49,029 nucleotides of DNA from Bacteroidota bacterium (lineage in GTDB: Bacteria > Bacteroidota > Bacteroidia > Chitinophagales > Saprospiraceae), in contig JAFMDF010000030.1 of NCBI GenBank assembly GCA_017857395.1, forward strand, positions 1 through 49,029, read 5' to 3'. A model generated the notes under the pieces. That model was not told the DNA's origin. It saw only the letters and a program-made list of their open reading frames with translations, and searched no databases. Positions 16,336 through 25,025 of this stretch are shown piece after piece (within the stretch, counting starts at the first letter, position 1; every line of letters starts with the position of its first letter). A program made the translations under genes and the position numbers.

Positions 16336-18624
16336 ATGTCTATTGGTATAAGCCTAGGTTGTTTTATATTATTCCTATGCCTACCTACCAAAATATCCAA
16401 AGGTTGCGGCCCTTATGTTGATCGGGAATTCTATGGATATTCTTTTTTAAATCCCTATATTATTGACATTGATGCCCCAAAATCGCCCTATTTTGCAGGT
16501 TTTGAAAAACTATACAAACAGCTAAAACCAACCGAAGATATTCAACAAAAAGACAACTTAACAGAATGGAGTGAACGATTTTGTAATATTCCTAAATTAT
16601 TAGATATCAACTTTATCGTTTACAAAGCATCGCTGACACAAATGCGACGCTTAAAAACATTAATGCGGCGCAAAAACAGCCAATTGACTGGGCAATTAGC
16701 GGGCAATACCTTCGCTCGTCATTTACATCAAAATAAATGTGAAGAAGCAGTCGATTATCTAATTTTTGCCAAACGATGTGAGCCACATGTCACTGCTCGT
16801 AGTAGTTGGAATCCAGTTCAAAGAGATACCGTGGCGATGCAATTTTTAATAAAGGATGGGGTAAAAGAATTCAAAAAAACAAAGTCTCATTATTTTAAAT
16901 TGCGCTATGCATATCAACTGATTCGTTTAGCACATTATAAAAAAGATTATGTGCAAACTTTGGCGTTATACGAAGATTTATTACCAAAAACAGATAATAA
17001 TCCAAGTTTGATAGAAGATTGGATTGAGGGGCATAAAGCAGGTGCATTAATGGGCTTAGGTCGAAATGTGGAAGCCGCTTATATATACAGTAAAATTTTT
17101 CACAATACACCAAGTAAAAGAGCAACCGCATATCAAAGTTTTACGATAAAAACCGATGCTGAATGGGAAGCTTGTCTTCGCTTATGTCAAAGTGATGAAG
17201 AACGAGCCACACTTTATGCGCTAAGAGCAAATGACCCTAATAGTTTGGCGGTAGAAGACATGGAAGCCATCTATCACATTAATCCTAAAAATGAACATTT
17301 AGCCTTATTATTAGTTCGAGAAATCCAAAAATTAGAAAAGGATTTATTAGGCGGAGATTTTAATAAAAAGAAAGAAAGTAATTGGCGGTATCACAAAATT
17401 CCAAGAAAACAAGTAGGTAAAAACCTATTAGACTTACTCAAATTGGTCTTGTTAGTCGGCGAAGAGAAAAAGGTAGATAATCTAGCCTTATGGCAAATAG
17501 CAGAAGGCTATTTAGAATTATTAGGCGGAGATTATTATGCTGCAAAAAATACTTTAGGGCATCTTAGAGGCGCTATTAAGGACGAAATATTAGCGGAACA
17601 ATTAGAAGCATTAATTATGGTCGCTAATATTGATGGTTTGGAAGAAGTGAACACCGAAATGGAAGATTTAATTGTGAGTTATGAACGAACAGAATTATTT
17701 ACCAAATATCCAGATTTTGGAAAATTTGTCAAGGATAAATTAGCTTACTTATATCACGAACAAGGATTTGAAGGAAAAGCTTTTTTAGAAGAACACACCT
17801 TAAAAGAATTAAAATATAATCCTCAATTGGGATTAATAGAAGAATTAATTGCTCTTTGCAAAAAGGAAAAAAGAAGCAAATTAGAAGATGAAATGGTCTT
17901 AAAAAGTGATGGTGTCACGACTATTGAAAGTGATTTATGGGATTTAAAAGGCACTTATTTTTTAGGTCAAATGCAATTAGAAGCTGCATTGGAAGCTTAT
18001 CGACAAATGGCTAGAAAAGATAGAGACAATTTTGGGCTATATAATCCATTCAGAGAAATCTTTGTAGACTGTGTCAATTGCCGTATTATTGACACTGCAG
18101 GGTATAATAAAACGGTCATTTTAGAACAAATCTTAGAGTTGGAATATAAAGCTAAAGCAGATATGGAAAAAGCCGCTATCTCTTACTACCAAATAGGAAA
18201 TGCCTTGTATAATATGACCTATTTTGGGTATGAATGGGAAGTAGCAGACTATTTTAGAAGCGGGTCAAGTTGGTATGGTTTAAAATCTGGGGAAGCCGTA
18301 TTTGCTAGTAATGGCGCACCTTTCGGAAATCATGAAACAGTAAATTGTTCCTTACCACTTTATTATTATGACAAAGCTTTCCGTTTGTCCAAAAATAATG
18401 AACTAGGTGCAAGAGCCGCATTTATGGCAGCAAAATGTCAACAAAATCAGTTTTTCACCAAACAAGGAAGTGATTATTCGATATCTGGCAATCAAATTCC
18501 TTATGTGACAGCAGAGTATCGACAATATTTTAATATACTGAAAGATTATTATGGGGAAACTGCTTTTTACGAAGAAGTTGTGGAAGAGTGTTTGTATTTT
18601 GAACGGTATGTAGCTAGGAATTAA
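16336..18624 (+). CDS. Secreted helical-repeat protein paired with the DUF3142-like lipoprotein
   Basis: 762 residues from ATG 16336, which puts it 13 bp after the lipoprotein gene; a TTG at 16303 would give a 20-bp overlap and 11 more residues. The N-terminus is a signal peptide ('SIGISLGCFILFLCLPTKIS') followed by 'GCGPYVDREFYGYSF', a conserved-looking mature start. The rest is TPR-like helical repeat ('YFKLRYAYQLIRLAHYKKDY', 'HKAGALMGLGRNVEAAYIY', 'ATLYALRANDPNSLAVEDM'). It is probably periplasmic or surface-exposed and works with the lipoprotein. The target is unknown. Confidence 0.65.
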   Translation: MSIGISLGCFILFLCLPTKISKGCGPYVDREFYGYSFLNPYIIDIDAPKSPYFAGFEKLYKQLKPTEDIQQKDNLTEWSERFCNIPKLLDINFIVYKASLTQMRRLKTLMRRKNSQLTGQLAGNTFARHLHQNKCEEAVDYLIFAKRCEPHVTARSSWNPVQRDTVAMQFLIKDGVKEFKKTKSHYFKLRYAYQLIRLAHYKKDYVQTLALYEDLLPKTDNNPSLIEDWIEGHKAGALMGLGRNVEAAYIYSKIFHNTPSKRATAYQSFTIKTDAEWEACLRLCQSDEERATLYALRANDPNSLAVEDMEAIYHINPKNEHLALLLVREIQKLEKDLLGGDFNKKKESNWRYHKIPRKQVGKNLLDLLKLVLLVGEEKKVDNLALWQIAEGYLELLGGDYYAAKNTLGHLRGAIKDEILAEQLEALIMVANIDGLEEVNTEMEDLIVSYERTELFTKYPDFGKFVKDKLAYLYHEQGFEGKAFLEEHTLKELKYNPQLGLIEELIALCKKEKRSKLEDEMVLKSDGVTTIESDLWDLKGTYFLGQMQLEAALEAYRQMARKDRDNFGLYNPFREIFVDCVNCRIIDTAGYNKTVILEQILELEYKAKADMEKAAISYYQIGNALYNMTYFGYEWEVADYFRSGSSWYGLKSGEAVFASNGAPFGNHETVNCSLPLYYYDKAFRLSKNNELGARAAFMAAKCQQNQFFTKQGSDYSISGNQIPYVTAEYRQYFNILKDYYGETAFYEEVVEECLYFERYVARN

Positions 18625-19127
18625 AAAACCTTATAATAAATTACAGCATGAAGAAAGTTTATTGCAGCTTCAGCAATATTTAAACTGACTACTTATCCAT
18701 TTTGTCAATTAAAAAACTACTACCTAACAGAAATGCTGCCCAAGCTTTTCATTCCTTCCAGAATTTCCATTTTTGACAATTTGCAGTCAGTATTAGATCT
18801 GCCTAAACCCAATTTGTTAGCCTCAAAAGAAGTTACTTTGGAAGTAAGTTAGATTTGATAAGCAGGCTTAGTGCTACTACTATTTTATATACCGCTTCGT
18901 CAGGTTACTTATTACTTAAACTTTATTTTAATTACCACATTAGGTATAAGTAGTTAAATTAAAACAATTTTATATATTGTTTTTAACTATAATCTGTTTT
19001 GTCAAAATAAAAATTTTTATATTGCGTTCTTAAAAGAAAATTAAGTCTATTGTTAGGCAGCTATTTCTATAAAAAAACTGTTTTACAAGAGATTTAATTT
19101 AAGAACTGCATTTAAAACTAAAAAAAT
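18625..19127. other. Intergenic stretch without a recognised gene
   Basis: 503 bases. A 39-codon frame from ATG 18732 exists but has no initiation context or recognisable product. A TATATTGC box at 19018-19025 with TTG at 18999-19001 is a weak promoter candidate for the acyl carrier protein gene, leaving about 100 nt of leader. Confidence 0.4.
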
Positions 19128-19388
19128 ATGACGCAAATTGACATTAAGCGAGAGGTCATCTCTGTGCTAAGTGATATGGGTATTGCTGAAAGAGCAATTA
19201 CTGAAAAAGCCAATTTTAGTAAGGATTTAGGGCTAGATTCTCTGGATTTTACAGAAATGGTAATGGAATTTGAACTTAGATTTAACTTGAGTATTCCAAC
19301 TATGGAGGCAGAAAAAATCTGTACCGTTAAACACGCAATAGACTATTTAAATAAAGCTATAAGCAAAAGGGCAGTTGCTCATTCTTAA
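19128..19388 (+). CDS. Orphan acyl carrier protein
   Basis: 86 residues, four-helix ACP fold. Ser38 in 'LGLDSLDFTEMVMEFE' is the site for 4'-phosphopantetheine, with the usual Asp-Ser-Leu motif and acidic helix II. Housekeeping AcpP is usually next to fabF; here no fatty-acid or polyketide gene is nearby, so this looks like a second, specialised carrier. Its C-terminal tail is basic, unlike typical AcpP. Partner enzymes cannot be read from this window. Confidence 0.85.
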   Translation: MTQIDIKREVISVLSDMGIAERAITEKANFSKDLGLDSLDFTEMVMEFELRFNLSIPTMEAEKICTVKHAIDYLNKAISKRAVAHS

Positions 19389-19492
19389 ACTTACCGTTTT
19401 TATACAAGATTAATCTATCGAATAAAGTTTGCCTAATTTAAGGGCTTTACAAAAAATAATCCACATAACAAGTAGGTGCTTAACATTCTATT

Positions 19493-20338
19493 TTAAGCAT
19501 CAGCCATATCCAAAATTTTCAAGAAAGTACAAGGTTCTGGTCTAACTCTATAATTATCTGTTAAATCTGCAAAAAGTATTTTACCATTTTTATCCGTAAT
19601 GATAATAGTCGGCATCACCGTGTCTGAGTCATACCCTAATGCCTGAAAGCCAAAAGGCAAACCATTTTTACTTAATATATTCAATCGCCGTGCTACTTGA
19701 TTTCCTTTATCTACTAAGAAATGGAAACCTACTTGAAATTTTTTAGCCAAGGAAGCCGTATATTTATGCGGTTGTGGGCTGACCAAAACCATATTTACAC
19801 CTCGCTTTTCTAATTCTTTATATTGCCCTGCAATTTCTTTGATTTGTGCCATACAAAGGGGACACCAATTTCCTCTATAGAACATATAAATACTAGGATT
19901 TCCTTTGAAGTTATTTGTCGAAACAGTATTGGCTTGCCCATCTTCTAGTTGAAAACCAGGCAATGTTTGGCCTACTTTTAAAATGTTATTTTCAGAACGA
20001 TTATCAAACTTAGAATACCATACTAGGTAGATACCCCATAAACTGCTGGCTACAGTCGCCAAACTTATCCCCAAAAATGGACCTTGCTTGACACCAATAA
20101 TACTTAGAAGCAGACCGATTCCAATAGTAAGGGTATAGGGTAATAAATTCGCTGAAGTTCGTGGTTTTTTATTAATAAATACTAGAATAAAAAACAACAC
20201 AATAGGAAAGGATGCTAAAAAAGCGCCTGTATATTGCCAAGAAAAACCATACTCAAATAATTCCATTCCCGCAAAAGCAGCAATAGCCAAAGCGATAACA
20301 GGAAAAGTAGAGATAAAAATAGACTTGAGTAGATTCAT
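19493..20338 (-). CDS. Membrane-anchored peroxiredoxin/thioredoxin-fold protein
   Basis: 281 residues. Four membrane helices (about 7-28, 36-55, 66-84 and 88-109) precede an AhpC/TSA-type domain (118-281). The catalytic motif is 'FYRGNWCPLC', with Cys159 and Cys162: peroxidatic-like position plus a CXXC partner. This 'YRGxWCPxC' form is typical of bacterioferritin-comigratory/PRX-like AhpC families with a thioredoxin-like CPXC pair. The redox domain should face one side of the inner membrane; its side is not certain. Reducing hydroperoxides or disulfides are both possible. No operon partner is adjacent. Confidence 0.8.
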   Translation of the reverse strand: MNLLKSIFISTFPVIALAIAAFAGMELFEYGFSWQYTGAFLASFPIVLFFILVFINKKPRTSANLLPYTLTIGIGLLLSIIGVKQGPFLGISLATVASSLWGIYLVWYSKFDNRSENNILKVGQTLPGFQLEDGQANTVSTNNFKGNPSIYMFYRGNWCPLCMAQIKEIAGQYKELEKRGVNMVLVSPQPHKYTASLAKKFQVGFHFLVDKGNQVARRLNILSKNGLPFGFQALGYDSDTVMPTIIITDKNGKILFADLTDNYRVRPEPCTFLKILDMADA

Positions 20339-20568
20339 TATATTTAGGTGTTTTTAGTTGGAGTATTCAACACCTAAAAGTAATCATTAAATGATAGTTG
20401 ATTGATTGCAAATTAACTATTTTATATTTATATGTCTTTGCTTTTACTTTAATCGAATATGCGGGTTATTTCGATTTATTGAGATTCAGTAAATAAGAGC
20501 ATAAAACAGTCAAAATTCAAGTAATTCTTTAGCGTTTAGATAAAATCGTATATAACTGGCAATTGGAA

Positions 20569-21177
20569 TTACTTTACTAAGACAAATTCGACTCGTCTAT
20601 TTAATGCTTGCTCTGCTTCCGTTTGATTCGCATTTACAGGTTTCTTTTCCCCTAAACCTTTAGCAGTTAATCTGTTTCCTTCAATACCCATTTTAATTAA
20701 AGCAAGGCGAACAGTTGCTGCTCTATTTGTAGACAATTGTTGATTGTATTCCGCAGCTCCTCGATTATCCGTATGACCTTCGATAATTAGTTGGATTTGT
20801 TCATTTTCTTGTAGCATTTTTGCCATCTCTTGAAGTATAGAAAAAGAGTTTGGTTTAAGGACTGCCTTATCATATTCAAAATGAATGTCTCTTGAAATGA
20901 TTTTTCCATCAGTCATTAACGTCTCATAAAAATTAGTGCTTCCCTTGGCAATGGCAATATTTTCCATATCTATAGGCAATTTATCTTCATTGATAGCAAA
21001 ACCAATCATAACTAACACAGTAATGCTAGCGACCATTAATAGAAATTTAGTCCGCTTTTTAGCCTGCCGCTGCCGCTCGGCTTTATTAAAAATGGTCAAA
21101 AAACTAGGGGTATTTAAGTCATTCGTTACTTTTTGTTGCTGGAATAACTGTTTGAACTGTCTTTCTGCTTGATTCAT
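20569..21177 (-). CDS. Membrane OmpA-domain protein in anti-sigma position
   Basis: 202 residues from the ATG at 21177. A longer frame (start 21219) would overlap the sigma gene and has no sensible N-terminus, so 21177 is chosen, giving a gap of 10 nt after the sigma-factor stop. Layout: a ~45-residue cytosolic head with 'DLNTPSFLTIF', one membrane helix (about 43-62), and an OmpA C-terminal peptidoglycan-binding domain (95-202) with 'IIEGHTDNRGAAEYNQQLS' and 'NRRVEFVLVK'. The gene order and single-span topology match anti-sigma factors, with the external sensor replaced by a cell-wall-binding domain. It may be an anti-sigma factor that senses the cell wall; this is inference. Confidence 0.75.
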   Translation of the reverse strand: MNQAERQFKQLFQQQKVTNDLNTPSFLTIFNKAERQRQAKKRTKFLLMVASITVLVMIGFAINEDKLPIDMENIAIAKGSTNFYETLMTDGKIISRDIHFEYDKAVLKPNSFSILQEMAKMLQENEQIQLIIEGHTDNRGAAEYNQQLSTNRAATVRLALIKMGIEGNRLTAKGLGEKKPVNANQTEAEQALNRRVEFVLVK

Positions 21178-21187
21178 TATTATTAAT

Positions 21188-21697
21188 TTAAGGCATGACA
21201 AATTTCCCCTCAATTGCAAAACCTGCTTTAATCAACCATTTTTTTAATTGCTGCTTCCCTCGTTTATAATGCGTTCGAGCAGTGCCCAATTGAATACCCA
21301 TTACTTGGGCAGCTTCTTGAATCGTCAAATCTTGATAGAAAACTAAGTGTAAAATGCGGCTTTGTTTGGGAGATAATTGGTTTAAAGCTCGTTGAAAAAT
21401 AACTTGCTGTTCTTCGTCATTAGTCGTTGATTGAGGTAAAATTTCTATTAAATTTAGGGTTGATTGACGCTGTTCTTTTTTATAATAATCAATAGCAGTG
21501 TATCGAATAATGGCAAAGAACCATGTTTTGAATTGCGCCTGCTCTTTAAATTTAGCTTTCCCTTCTAAAATTTTTAAATAACTCAATTGCAATACTTCTG
21601 CTGCTGCTGCTTGGTCTTTATAGCAACAATGTACTGCCCATGCAAAACTTTCTGTGTGCAATGCCTCCAAATTTGCTTTTAAATTCGCTGCAATCAT
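21188..21697 (-). CDS. ECF-type RNA polymerase sigma factor
   Basis: 169 residues. Region 2 includes 'AAAAEVLQLSYLKILEGKAKF' and 'QFKTWFFAIIRYTAIDYYKK'. Region 4 is 'LSPKQSRILHLVFYQDLTIQ' with the HTH 'QEAAQVMGIQLGTARTHYKR'. It is typical of Bacteroidota ECF factors. It is co-transcribed with the OmpA-domain protein directly downstream, its probable regulator. No promoter pair for autoregulation was recognised upstream. Confidence 0.93.
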   Translation of the reverse strand: MIAANLKANLEALHTESFAWAVHCCYKDQAAAAEVLQLSYLKILEGKAKFKEQAQFKTWFFAIIRYTAIDYYKKEQRQSTLNLIEILPQSTTNDEEQQVIFQRALNQLSPKQSRILHLVFYQDLTIQEAAQVMGIQLGTARTHYKRGKQQLKKWLIKAGFAIEGKFVMP

Positions 21698-21763
21698 TAA
21701 AATCTATTGTTTCTAGATTAAAATAAAACGCACAATTAATAAATAAGCAAATCTTAATCGCCT

Positions 21764-21815
21764 TATCCGTGGGAATTAAAAAACTTAGCTTCCCTCGGAT
21801 AACTTCCATGGATGC
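21764..21815. repeat. Diverged TCCGTGG inverted repeat
   Basis: TATCCGTGGGAA (21764-21775) is inverted at 21790-21801 (TTCCCTCGGATA, 11 of 12 matching) and continues with ATAACTTCCATGGATG. It belongs to the same family as the near-perfect copy at 29836-29901; a single arm occurs at 1072-1082. Confidence 0.45.
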
Positions 21816-21898
21816 CAACTTGTGCGTTTTATTTTTCTTATACCTCTTTGTCTCAAAATCAAGTTATTTATAGGACAGGCGAAGGTTTTTCTATGAAA

Positions 21899-24892
21899 TC
21901 ATTTTAACAAATCATACTGACTATAAATTCGCCCATTTACAATCGTCCATTCAACAGACCGAATATGCTTAATATCCGTTAATGGATTTTCTTTCACAAT
22001 GACTAAGTCTGCTAATTTACCAACTTCAATCGTTCCCATATCTTCTTCCGTTCCCAATACCTTTGCATTATTAATAGTCGCAGTTTGTAGCACTTCAAAA
22101 GTTGATAGTCCTGCTGCTTGATAGGCTTCTAATTCCATCTGTAATCCGAATCCGTAAGGTAAAATAGGCCCATCCGTTCCCGCAGAAATTAATCCGCCTT
22201 TTGCTTGGACATCTTTAATCATTTTACAAGCATTCATAAATCTCTTTTCCCAGCCTGCTTTATCTTTTTTCACCTGTTCTATACCACTTTTAGCGTTTTG
22301 TAGATTAAAAGGCGTTTCCAATTTTTGTAGGCGTTCATCTTCTAAAACGATAGGATTTTTTTCTAGTAAATAATTATAACTCACATAAATACCAATCGTT
22401 GGAGTAAAGCTCATCCCCGATTTAGCAATTAAAGTACTGACATCTCCATAAGATGATAATGTAGCCGTCAACTTTGGCGAATAGCCTCTTCGGCTGGTGC
22501 CTGCAATATGTTCAATGCCATCAATCCCATAAGCCGTGGCGGGATATAATTCATGGGAGGTAACAGGCAAACCTAGTTCATGCGCCCTTTCAATCACTCG
22601 CTTTTGCACAGGATCAGGTAAGCGCACATACGTTTTAATCATATCATAATCTAGGGCGGTGGCTCTTTCTAGTTCTAATTCCAGTTGAGCTGGAGAAGTA
22701 AACGCATAACTTCCACCATAATAAATACGATTGCCATCAATGGGGCTACCCGTAAAAAATACTCTTGGGCCAATATAATTCCCTTCATCCGTTGCTTCTC
22801 TGCGATTAAGCGCATCATAAGGGTCAGTTGCAGGGTCACGAGTAGCCGTCACCCCCCAAGCCAACCATTTTTTACCCAAATTTTGTCCATCCCAAGAACC
22901 TTGATGGGAATGAATATCTATTAAACCAGGCATTATATAACTATCCGAAGCATCTATTTTTTTATCCGCTTTTCGATTGGCATCGTGCGCTTCGATTGCA
23001 ATAATTCGGTTGCCTTCTATGATAATATCTTTATTGGTTTGCAGTTCATTTTTTACACCATTAAAAAGTCCTTTTACATGAATTACTGTTCGGCCTTCGG
23101 GAGATTTACGGGTCGTTTTTAGCCTAACTTCCATTTTTTCGGCAATGCCTGTTTGGATATTTATTTTTTTCAAACCATCCGTTGTCAAATACAAAATATG
23201 TTTGGAATCCCCTGACCAACTTGGCACATCCGCTAATTCATTAGTTAATCGAATAGGAATCCCTGTTGGTTGCCCTTTGGTATCAACTGGAATCTGCCAC
23301 AACACCCCATCACTAATAGCTGCAAAATTTTTACCATCAGGTGACCAAACTGGTCCATCCTTCCCTCTTACCCCAAAAGACCAATTTTTTAAACCTTTCC
23401 AATTCCAGGTTTCCGTCCCGTCAGCAGTATAAAAAAGCAAGCGATTCACACCTTCTCGATACAATTTAGAATAAGGCTCTAAAGTAGTTGTCGCAATAAT
23501 TTTCCCATCTGGCGACCAAGTAGGACTGCCAATACTGCTAGGAATGGCTTTACTAACGGTTCTAGTTTCACCCGTTGCCACATCCATCACACCTAAACGA
23601 CCTAGTCTTGGGCCAAAACTTAAACTATAGGCAATGGATTGTCCATCAGGAGAAAACGCAATACCTGATGACGCAGCACTTAAATCGCCTATTTTTCTTG
23701 TTGTCTCCTCCCCTACTCCATGAGTATAAATTGCCCAAGTCCCGGCTTTATCAGATACATAAGCGATATACTTTCCATCAGGTGACCAAACAGGTGTTAG
23801 CTTGGCAGCAGCATCTTTAGTAACTTGTATTAATTGCCCATCTTCTTGTTGCATCCAAATATTATTTATCCCAATAAAAGTAAAATCTACCCCATTTGGT
23901 GCTAAATTTGGATGCGTTATTCCTTTTATTATTTCAGCTATTCCAGTATCAAAATTTCGTTTCTTTTTAGCATAAGTGGGTCTTTTTAATTTAAAAGTAG
24001 CCGAAAAAGGAATCGTTTTTTTAGCATTAAACTGGGCGCTTTCTCGAATAATTTGCCCGTCTGCGGTGTAGATAAATTCATTATTTGACAACCAACTAGT
24101 TCTAAAAGGAAAAACGTCAGATGTACCATTTTTTGTAAGCGTCATGGGTTCTGGCATATCCAACCAATATTGCATCAGGTTACTTTCGTCAAAATCATGC
24201 TGCACATAAGTAACAGAAGTGCCGTCAGGTCGCCACGATACACCTGTTAACTTCCCGTCTGCTTTACCAATTAGTACCGACTTATTTTTCAAAAAAGAAT
24301 GATAATAAATACCTTTTCCATCTGGATTATCCGAAATAAACGCCAAACGATTGCCCCTATCATTCCAAGCAGGTGCATATTGATTGCCTGCCCATTTTGT
24401 CACTTGCGTTAATTTTTTGGTCGCTAAATCAATCGTCCAAATATCATACGTACCGCTTTTATCACTTGCAAAAGCTATTCTATTCCCATCTGGCGACCAA
24501 TGCGGTTCTCGATAATCGTGTATCCCATTCGTTAATTGTTGTAAATTACTGCCGTCTTTATGGATGGTATAAATATGCCAATTGCCTTCCCAATACCCTT
24601 GAAATGTTAGCTGTGCTCCGTCTGGTGACCACGATGGTTGACGAGCGTCTCCAAATTCATCGGTGATGGGTTTCGCTTCGCCTCCTTTTATGGGCATTAA
24701 CCAGAGTCTGCCTTGTAAATCTAAGGCTATCGTTTGTTTGTCAGGAGATACAGCTGCTGCCATATTCGTACCTTCGTTGACAGTTAGTTCTATTGTTTTG
24801 AAAGGAGGGCTTATTGTTTTTTCGTTTCTTGGAAGGTAGAAGGCTAGTAAGGTAATTAGGGTAATTATGGATAGGGCGGTTATGAATCTCAT
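21899..24892 (-). CDS. TolB-like beta-propeller / amidohydrolase fusion
   Basis: 997 residues. A signal or anchor helix (1-20) leads to WD40-like PD40 repeats (about 35-590) with many 'WSPDG' blades, then an amidohydrolase domain (about 610-997). The metal site begins with 'IDIHSHQG' (HxH), continues with His in 'TSHELYPATAYGIDGIEHIAG', and ends with Asp in 'ISAGTDGPILPYG'. Enzymes of this kind, exported in Bacteroidota, are usually peptidase- or imidazolonepropionase-like; the substrate cannot be told. It is probably periplasmic. It lies 133 bp downstream of the second, unrelated amidohydrolase. Confidence 0.88.
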   Translation of the reverse strand: MRFITALSIITLITLLAFYLPRNEKTISPPFKTIELTVNEGTNMAAAVSPDKQTIALDLQGRLWLMPIKGGEAKPITDEFGDARQPSWSPDGAQLTFQGYWEGNWHIYTIHKDGSNLQQLTNGIHDYREPHWSPDGNRIAFASDKSGTYDIWTIDLATKKLTQVTKWAGNQYAPAWNDRGNRLAFISDNPDGKGIYYHSFLKNKSVLIGKADGKLTGVSWRPDGTSVTYVQHDFDESNLMQYWLDMPEPMTLTKNGTSDVFPFRTSWLSNNEFIYTADGQIIRESAQFNAKKTIPFSATFKLKRPTYAKKKRNFDTGIAEIIKGITHPNLAPNGVDFTFIGINNIWMQQEDGQLIQVTKDAAAKLTPVWSPDGKYIAYVSDKAGTWAIYTHGVGEETTRKIGDLSAASSGIAFSPDGQSIAYSLSFGPRLGRLGVMDVATGETRTVSKAIPSSIGSPTWSPDGKIIATTTLEPYSKLYREGVNRLLFYTADGTETWNWKGLKNWSFGVRGKDGPVWSPDGKNFAAISDGVLWQIPVDTKGQPTGIPIRLTNELADVPSWSGDSKHILYLTTDGLKKINIQTGIAEKMEVRLKTTRKSPEGRTVIHVKGLFNGVKNELQTNKDIIIEGNRIIAIEAHDANRKADKKIDASDSYIMPGLIDIHSHQGSWDGQNLGKKWLAWGVTATRDPATDPYDALNRREATDEGNYIGPRVFFTGSPIDGNRIYYGGSYAFTSPAQLELELERATALDYDMIKTYVRLPDPVQKRVIERAHELGLPVTSHELYPATAYGIDGIEHIAGTSRRGYSPKLTATLSSYGDVSTLIAKSGMSFTPTIGIYVSYNYLLEKNPIVLEDERLQKLETPFNLQNAKSGIEQVKKDKAGWEKRFMNACKMIKDVQAKGGLISAGTDGPILPYGFGLQMELEAYQAAGLSTFEVLQTATINNAKVLGTEEDMGTIEVGKLADLVIVKENPLTDIKHIRSVEWTIVNGRIYSQYDLLK

Positions 24893-24956
24893 TTTGAATG
24901 TTAGATGATTTGGAAAGTGTAAATTTAATAAAAGTCTATTGATTTTTTTGACGAAT

Positions 24957-24996
24957 TAGGAGGATGAGCTACGGATTTAGATAGTCCATCCTCCTA
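24957..24996. repeat. Inverted repeat between the two amidohydrolase genes
   Basis: TAGGAGGATG (24957-24966) pairs with CATCCTCCTA (24987-24996), 10 bp with a 20-nt loop. No T tract follows on the strand of the flanking genes, so it is not a standard terminator. Confidence 0.35.
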
Positions 24997-25025
24997 GCAC
25001 GTAAAAAATCATCCACTAGTCACAC

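Noticed and set aside
22685-24666. Several plus-strand frames inside the propeller-amidohydrolase gene
   Set aside because: They are antisense shadows of repetitive WSPDG blades; the minus-strand gene is unbroken and well supported.
24957-24996. Hairpin between the amidohydrolase genes as a terminator
   Set aside because: No T tract follows on the strand of the flanking genes.
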